A stretch of DNA of 64,000 bases from Pyropia yezoensis (taxonomy: Eukaryota; Rhodophyta; Bangiophyceae; Bangiales; Bangiaceae): positions 5,510,299 to 5,574,298 of the forward strand of contig CM020620.1 in NCBI GenBank assembly GCA_009829735.1, in the 5' to 3' direction. The position numbers were made by a program, and so were the translations under genes. Position 1 is the stretch's first letter; each line of letters opens with the position of its first letter. Below, in pieces: positions 60,492-64,000 of the stretch. The notes beneath the pieces are model-generated. The model ran no database searches and had not been told where the DNA came from. It saw only the letters and a program-made list of their open reading frames with translations.

Positions 60492-61418
60492 CTACTCGGC
60501 CTTGTCAAGGCCCTTGACAAACTTGACAGCCTCTTTGAAGCTGTCCTCGGGCCCAATCATCACGCGCACGTCAAGGACCTTGCCGCCCTTGGCCACCACA
60601 ATGTGCGACCGCTTGATGTTCTTGGGCGCCTTGAACGCGCCAATGGCCTTGACGAGCGCCAGATCCCGGTCGCACAGCAGCGGGTAGGCCAAGTTGTGCT
60701 TGGTCTTCCACGACGTCTGCGCGGCGGGCGTGTCAGCCGACATGCCGTACACGGCAAAGCCCGCCGATGACAGCTCCGCCGTGTTCTCCCGGAACCCGCA
60801 CGCCTGCTTGGTGCACCCGGGCGTGTTGGCCTTGGGGTACATAAACAGCACCAGGCCCTGCTCCTTGAGTACCGCCCCGAGGTCCACCTCCTTGCCGTCA
60901 TCCGCCAGCAGCTTCATGGCAGGGAAGTCGTCGCCCACCGACAGGCCCGACTGTTTGGCCGCCCCCGCCGACGCGCCTGCCCCATTCTCTCCTCCTGCTG
61001 CCACGGACGATGCTGGCGCCTTCTTTTCGGCCTTCTTGGCCGCCGCGCTCTCCGCCTTTTTCGCCGCCGCCTCTGCTTTCTTCGCCGACGCCGCGTCCGC
61101 CTTCTTGGCCGCCGCCTCTGCCTTTTTGGCCGCCGCCGCCTCTGCCTTCTTTGCTGCCGCGTCCGTCGCGGGCGGCGTCGCCACCTTGCTCGCCGCCACC
61201 GCGTCCTCGGCCACGGCCACCGTCTTGGCCTTGTCAGCCGCCGACGCCGACGCCGAGGCGGCTGTAGCGGCCGCCGACGCGGCCGGCGCCGCCGCCTTGT
61301 CCACTGCCGCCGCCTTGGCCTTTGACCGCGCCCCCGCGTTGGTCGACGTCTTCTTCTTGATGGCAATGGGCGCGGGGGGGGGGGCGCCGCCAGACCGCGT
61401 GCGCGACCGGGTGTTCAT
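60492..61418 (-). CDS. PRXQ: PrxQ/BCP-type peroxiredoxin with Lys/Ala-rich N-terminal tail
   Basis: 308 aa from the ATG at 61418 (MNTRSRTRSGG); the frame is open upstream only to a GTG at 61571. Thioredoxin-dependent peroxidase of the PrxQ/bacterioferritin-comigratory-protein class. Residues ~1-155 are low complexity with about ten Lys-Lys-Ala repeats (AKKAEAAAKKAD), basic like a histone H1 tail, with no obvious transit peptide. The catalytic domain starts near QSGLSVGDDFPAMKLL. Peroxidatic Cys202 lies in NTPGCTKQACGF and the resolving Cys207 five residues later, the usual C-X4-C of PrxQ. Later motifs YGMSADTPAAQTSWKTKHNL and LLCDRD are normal. The basic tail suggests nuclear location, as in yeast Dot5 (nTPx), rather than plastid PrxQ; this is inferred. 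The sequence is intact. Confidence 0.9.
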   Translation of the reverse strand: MNTRSRTRSGGAPPPAPIAIKKKTSTNAGARSKAKAAAVDKAAAPAASAAATAASASASAADKAKTVAVAEDAVAASKVATPPATDAAAKKAEAAAAKKAEAAAKKADAASAKKAEAAAKKAESAAAKKAEKKAPASSVAAGGENGAGASAGAAKQSGLSVGDDFPAMKLLADDGKEVDLGAVLKEQGLVLFMYPKANTPGCTKQACGFRENTAELSSAGFAVYGMSADTPAAQTSWKTKHNLAYPLLCDRDLALVKAIGAFKAPKNIKRSHIVVAKGGKVLDVRVMIGPEDSFKEAVKFVKGLDKAE

Positions 61419-63464
61419 GACGCCGGCCGGACCAGGGACAACACGCGAGTGCGGGGAGGGGAGGGGGGGGGGTGTGGGGGGGGAGGAGGCAACGGAGGCA
61501 AAAAGGTCTCCAAGGGGTAACTGAGGGCGGGTAGCGGGGGAGGGCGTGGAGAAAAACGGGGACACCACCACCAGCAGGCCGCGTTGGGAGCGCCCGACGG
61601 TGGGGGAGGCAGACCGGCGGTGGCGCGCGCGTCCACCACGTTGACGTCACGACGTGGCGGGCGGCAGGCAGCACGGCGGGGGGGTAACGCGGGGCCGGCC
61701 GTGGGGGCACACACCCTCGTCACAGTCAGCCCCCCTCCTGGATGCACGCGCGCGCCCACGGAGCGGTCGACCGACGAGCAGAGTAACCGACACCAAGAGA
61801 CTGGTCGGTGGGGAGGGGGGGGTTGGTTGGGCCAAGGAGGAGGGGCTGCTTCTCCCACAACCGGCACAGGCGAAACGGCACGCGGCGCCCGTGCGTCGCG
61901 CGATTCGAATGGGGACGGGGGGGGCCCGAGCGCGCACACGCTGGCGTCACGACATCCCGGGCAGACACGCGCCAAGCCGGCACAAATCGGCCGCGCCTCC
62001 CCCACCGTTGCGTGGGAGGGGGGGGGGGCGGGGGCCTGGGGGGGGCGGGCCTGAGGGGTGTGGCTGGAAACAGAAGGATATGTAGAGCGGAAGGGGCCAC
62101 CGGTCGGTGAGGGTGGGGGCAGGCCGGGGAGGGGGGGGGGGGGGTGCGGTGAGGAGGCGCGCCTCGCCAGCCGCGGAGACCGGCCATGCCAGCCGCTTGT
62201 GTGTGCCACCAGGATGAGCGGGCCGTTACACGCACCCCCCACCCTCACCGGAAAGCGCGCTTCCAAAGCGCGCCCCGCGTCCGTTTTTTTTTTTTGGGGC
62301 GGGGGGGGTGGGGCTAGTGGCGGCTCTGGCGCGGCGGTATGTACCGTCGCGAGCGCGATTTTGGCAGGGCGCGAGGCGCTCGTGTTACTGTATGTAGCGC
62401 TCACATTGCGCCTTAATTACGCCCCCGAGGAAGCCGTCGCGCCCCAATGCACCTCTTGTAGCCCCCTATGGTTTTACTTATTCGACGGAAGTGCATCTTC
62501 GAACTCAAGAGTTGTTTGACTTTCGGTGCCGGCATGCCGAAATCCTTCCCTGTCTTCCTGCTTCACTGCAGGCTCGGGTGCCATCATAGCGAAGACGTAC
62601 CACTCCCAGCACGGCTTACTGGCGTGTACTGGGGTGTACTGCGCAATATTTCTGTACTCAGCCGTGCTGCCAGTGCGAATCTGGTGCTGCGCCACTCAAA
62701 TCGGGGACCGCTTTTTCCCGCCTCCTGCTGGGGCTGTCTGAACGTGGGCTACAAGCCGCCGGGCTCTCAATTCGCCCCAGGCTCGGATCATTCTGAGGGT
62801 TCGACCGGTGCTGAGGTCGGAGGGGGGTCGAATCATTGTGAAGAAGTTACCGTCTCACAGGCTGTTTGTCACACGTCGAGCGCTGGAGGAGTCATACAGT
62901 TGCCCGATTGTCGCCTCCCCCCCCCCTCGCGCGCCGGCGCTCGCCGACCCGCCCTGGGCATGAACGGAGCGACTGGGGGGACTCACCACAGCACAGTACT
63001 GTATGCACGGGGGGCCCACCACCACGACGTGCGACCTTGCCCGCTTCCCGTCCCGGCCCTGGCGCAGGGCGGACGGCACCCGTCAGCACCGGCGGGTGGC
63101 CGACCTTCCCCAACGCGCAGCAATTGGCTGGGGGCCCTCCCCCGGGCCAGCCCTCCGCAGGCTGTCCATTCCCAGATCTGATCCGATTGGAGCGGAGCGG
63201 AGCCAGGGGGTACCCCGCGACCGAGGGGGAGGTGCTACTGTGGGGCATGGACGGCCGTCGGCAGATTTTGAAATCTTGCCGGCGGCGGCGGCGGCGGCGG
63301 CGCGTACGCACCGCCCCCCGCGGCCCCTGCCTTTTAGGCCGCGGCCGTGGCGCCCCGGTCCGCCCCACAGGAGCGGCAAGCACTTCCCTGTCTCGCGCTT
63401 GAGTTGCGCGAGCCTGGGAAGGTTCCCGGTGCGTCGCCCTGCGGTTACGCTCTGGATTGTCGTC
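61419..63464. other. Intergenic with G runs and one T run
   Basis: The first ~100 bases are the 5' region of PrxQ. G runs occur at 62020-62050 and 62130-62150, and a T run next to a G run at 62285-62310. The plus frame 62468-63181 is the longest but has no motifs and ordinary composition; not called. A GGCGGCGGC microsatellite lies at 63279-63302. Confidence 0.4.
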
Positions 63465-64000
63465 ATGCCCCCCCCCTTCTCAGATGCAGACCGAGCTGCC
63501 ACGCGGGCGACCGCCGCAGCCGCCGCCGCCACGGCTGCCGCCGCCGGTGGCGGCGGCGGTGTCGTGCCCGCTGCTGACGGCGCCGGCGGGGTCCCAGACC
63601 CCCCCCCGGCACGGGGCGTTGAGGGCGCGCTGCTCCGCATTCAGCAGACCCTCGACGCCGTCTCTACTCGCCTCGCGGCCGTTGAGGCCGATCGGGAAGC
63701 CGAGCGGGACCCTCCCCCGCTCGTACCCCCCGTCCTCCCCGCTCCCCTCGCCCCCGCCCCCGCTGCAGCAGCTACAGCAGGCGCGGCCGGCGCCGACTTT
63801 GGGCTCCCCGCCGCCGGCCTCGCCGACGTCATCGCAGTCACCGTCGCCAAGGTCATCAAGCAGCAGCAGGCCAAGGACAAGGAGCACGACACGGCCGTCA
63901 AGGACGACCTCTTCTCCGACGAGAAGGCCGGTCGCGTGGCGACCCTCACCAAGCCCCTCGACACCTTCCTCCTTCCGGGCTGCGCCCGCACCGACTTCCC
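63465..64000 (+). CDS. Ala/Pro-rich coiled-coil ORF, runs off the window
   Basis: ATG at 63465 (MPPPFSDADRAATRAT) opens a frame that stays open to the last base, 178 codons. An Ala/Gly-rich start is followed by LLRIQQTLDAVSTRLAAVEA (residues ~60-80, coiled coil) and a Pro-rich linker. Then comes a helical part, LADVIAVTVAKVIKQQQAKD, and LFSDEKAGRVATLTKPLDTF near the edge. The layout resembles N-termini of retroelement Gag/ORF1 proteins and of the ORF at 27479-28543, but no shared motif proves it. Identity depends on sequence beyond 64000. Confidence 0.45.
   Translation, partial: MPPPFSDADRAATRATAAAAAATAAAAGGGGGVVPAADGAGGVPDPPPARGVEGALLRIQQTLDAVSTRLAAVEADREAERDPPPLVPPVLPAPLAPAPAAAATAGAAGADFGLPAAGLADVIAVTVAKVIKQQQAKDKEHDTAVKDDLFSDEKAGRVATLTKPLDTFLLPGCARTDF

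Noticed and set aside
62468..63181. 237-aa plus-strand ORF
   Set aside because: Opens at an ATG but has no domain, no consistent composition, and no continuity with neighbours.

Overview
The window looks like nuclear DNA of a GC-rich, intron-poor eukaryote. The best guess is a bangialean red alga of the Porphyra/Pyropia type; this is an inference from extreme G+C, Ala/Pro/Gly homopolymer-rich proteins, mostly single-exon genes, one clear GT-AG intron, a plastid-style peroxiredoxin and chromovirus retrotransposons. No bacterial operons, ribosome binding sites or tRNA/rRNA genes were seen.

Layout. 1-~3240: 5' half of a degraded Ty3/gypsy element on the minus strand (gag, protease, PBS, LTR). 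3241-4857: gene-free DNA with two inverted repeats. 4858-15207: a complete 10,340-bp Ty3/gypsy chromovirus (plus strand) with 363-bp LTRs, CAGCC target duplication, intact gag and pol, and a large antisense ORF between pol and the 3' LTR. 16082-20190: very Ala/Pro-rich helical-repeat-like gene broken at a 17-G run. 21365-22003: type II peroxiredoxin. 23767-26060: F-box-like start, a MutY iron-sulphur-domain fragment and a convergent F-box/LRR-like gene. 26076-28543: a TIR element and an unknown coiled-coil ORF. 28562-44424: a second copy of the same chromovirus (minus strand), interrupted by 500 N and containing an artefactual 4.5-kb duplication. 45124-46282: direct second copy of 26381-27539. 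46647-47615: GT14-like (DUF266) glycosyltransferase relic with an in-frame TGA. 47497-50782: low-complexity minus and plus ORFs around a 22-bp minisatellite. 50767-51772: nested TIR elements. 52402-55184: two-exon coiled-coil/P-loop NTPase/REase-like gene of probable Crinkler-RHS type. 55347-55595: WD40 fragment. 56603-59800: LRR/F-box-like reading frame with an in-frame TAG. 60492-61418: PrxQ/BCP peroxiredoxin with a Lys-Ala tail. 63465-64000: coiled-coil ORF leaving the window.

Main conclusions. (1) The two chromovirus copies are nearly identical and each has LTRs differing at about one site, so both insertions are recent. (2) Both carry a long antisense ORF; it is complete in the second copy (815 aa) and lost its end in the first through a 483-bp deletion between 10-bp direct repeats. 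Pol and this ORF converge on a cluster of five short palindromes. (3) The pol/gag duplication around the N gap is an assembly error: matching GGGAG duplications bracket both LTRs, and removing the repeat gives exactly 10,823 bp, i.e. 10,340 + 483. (4) Several genes break at long G or C runs, so some apparent frameshifts are probably sequencing errors.
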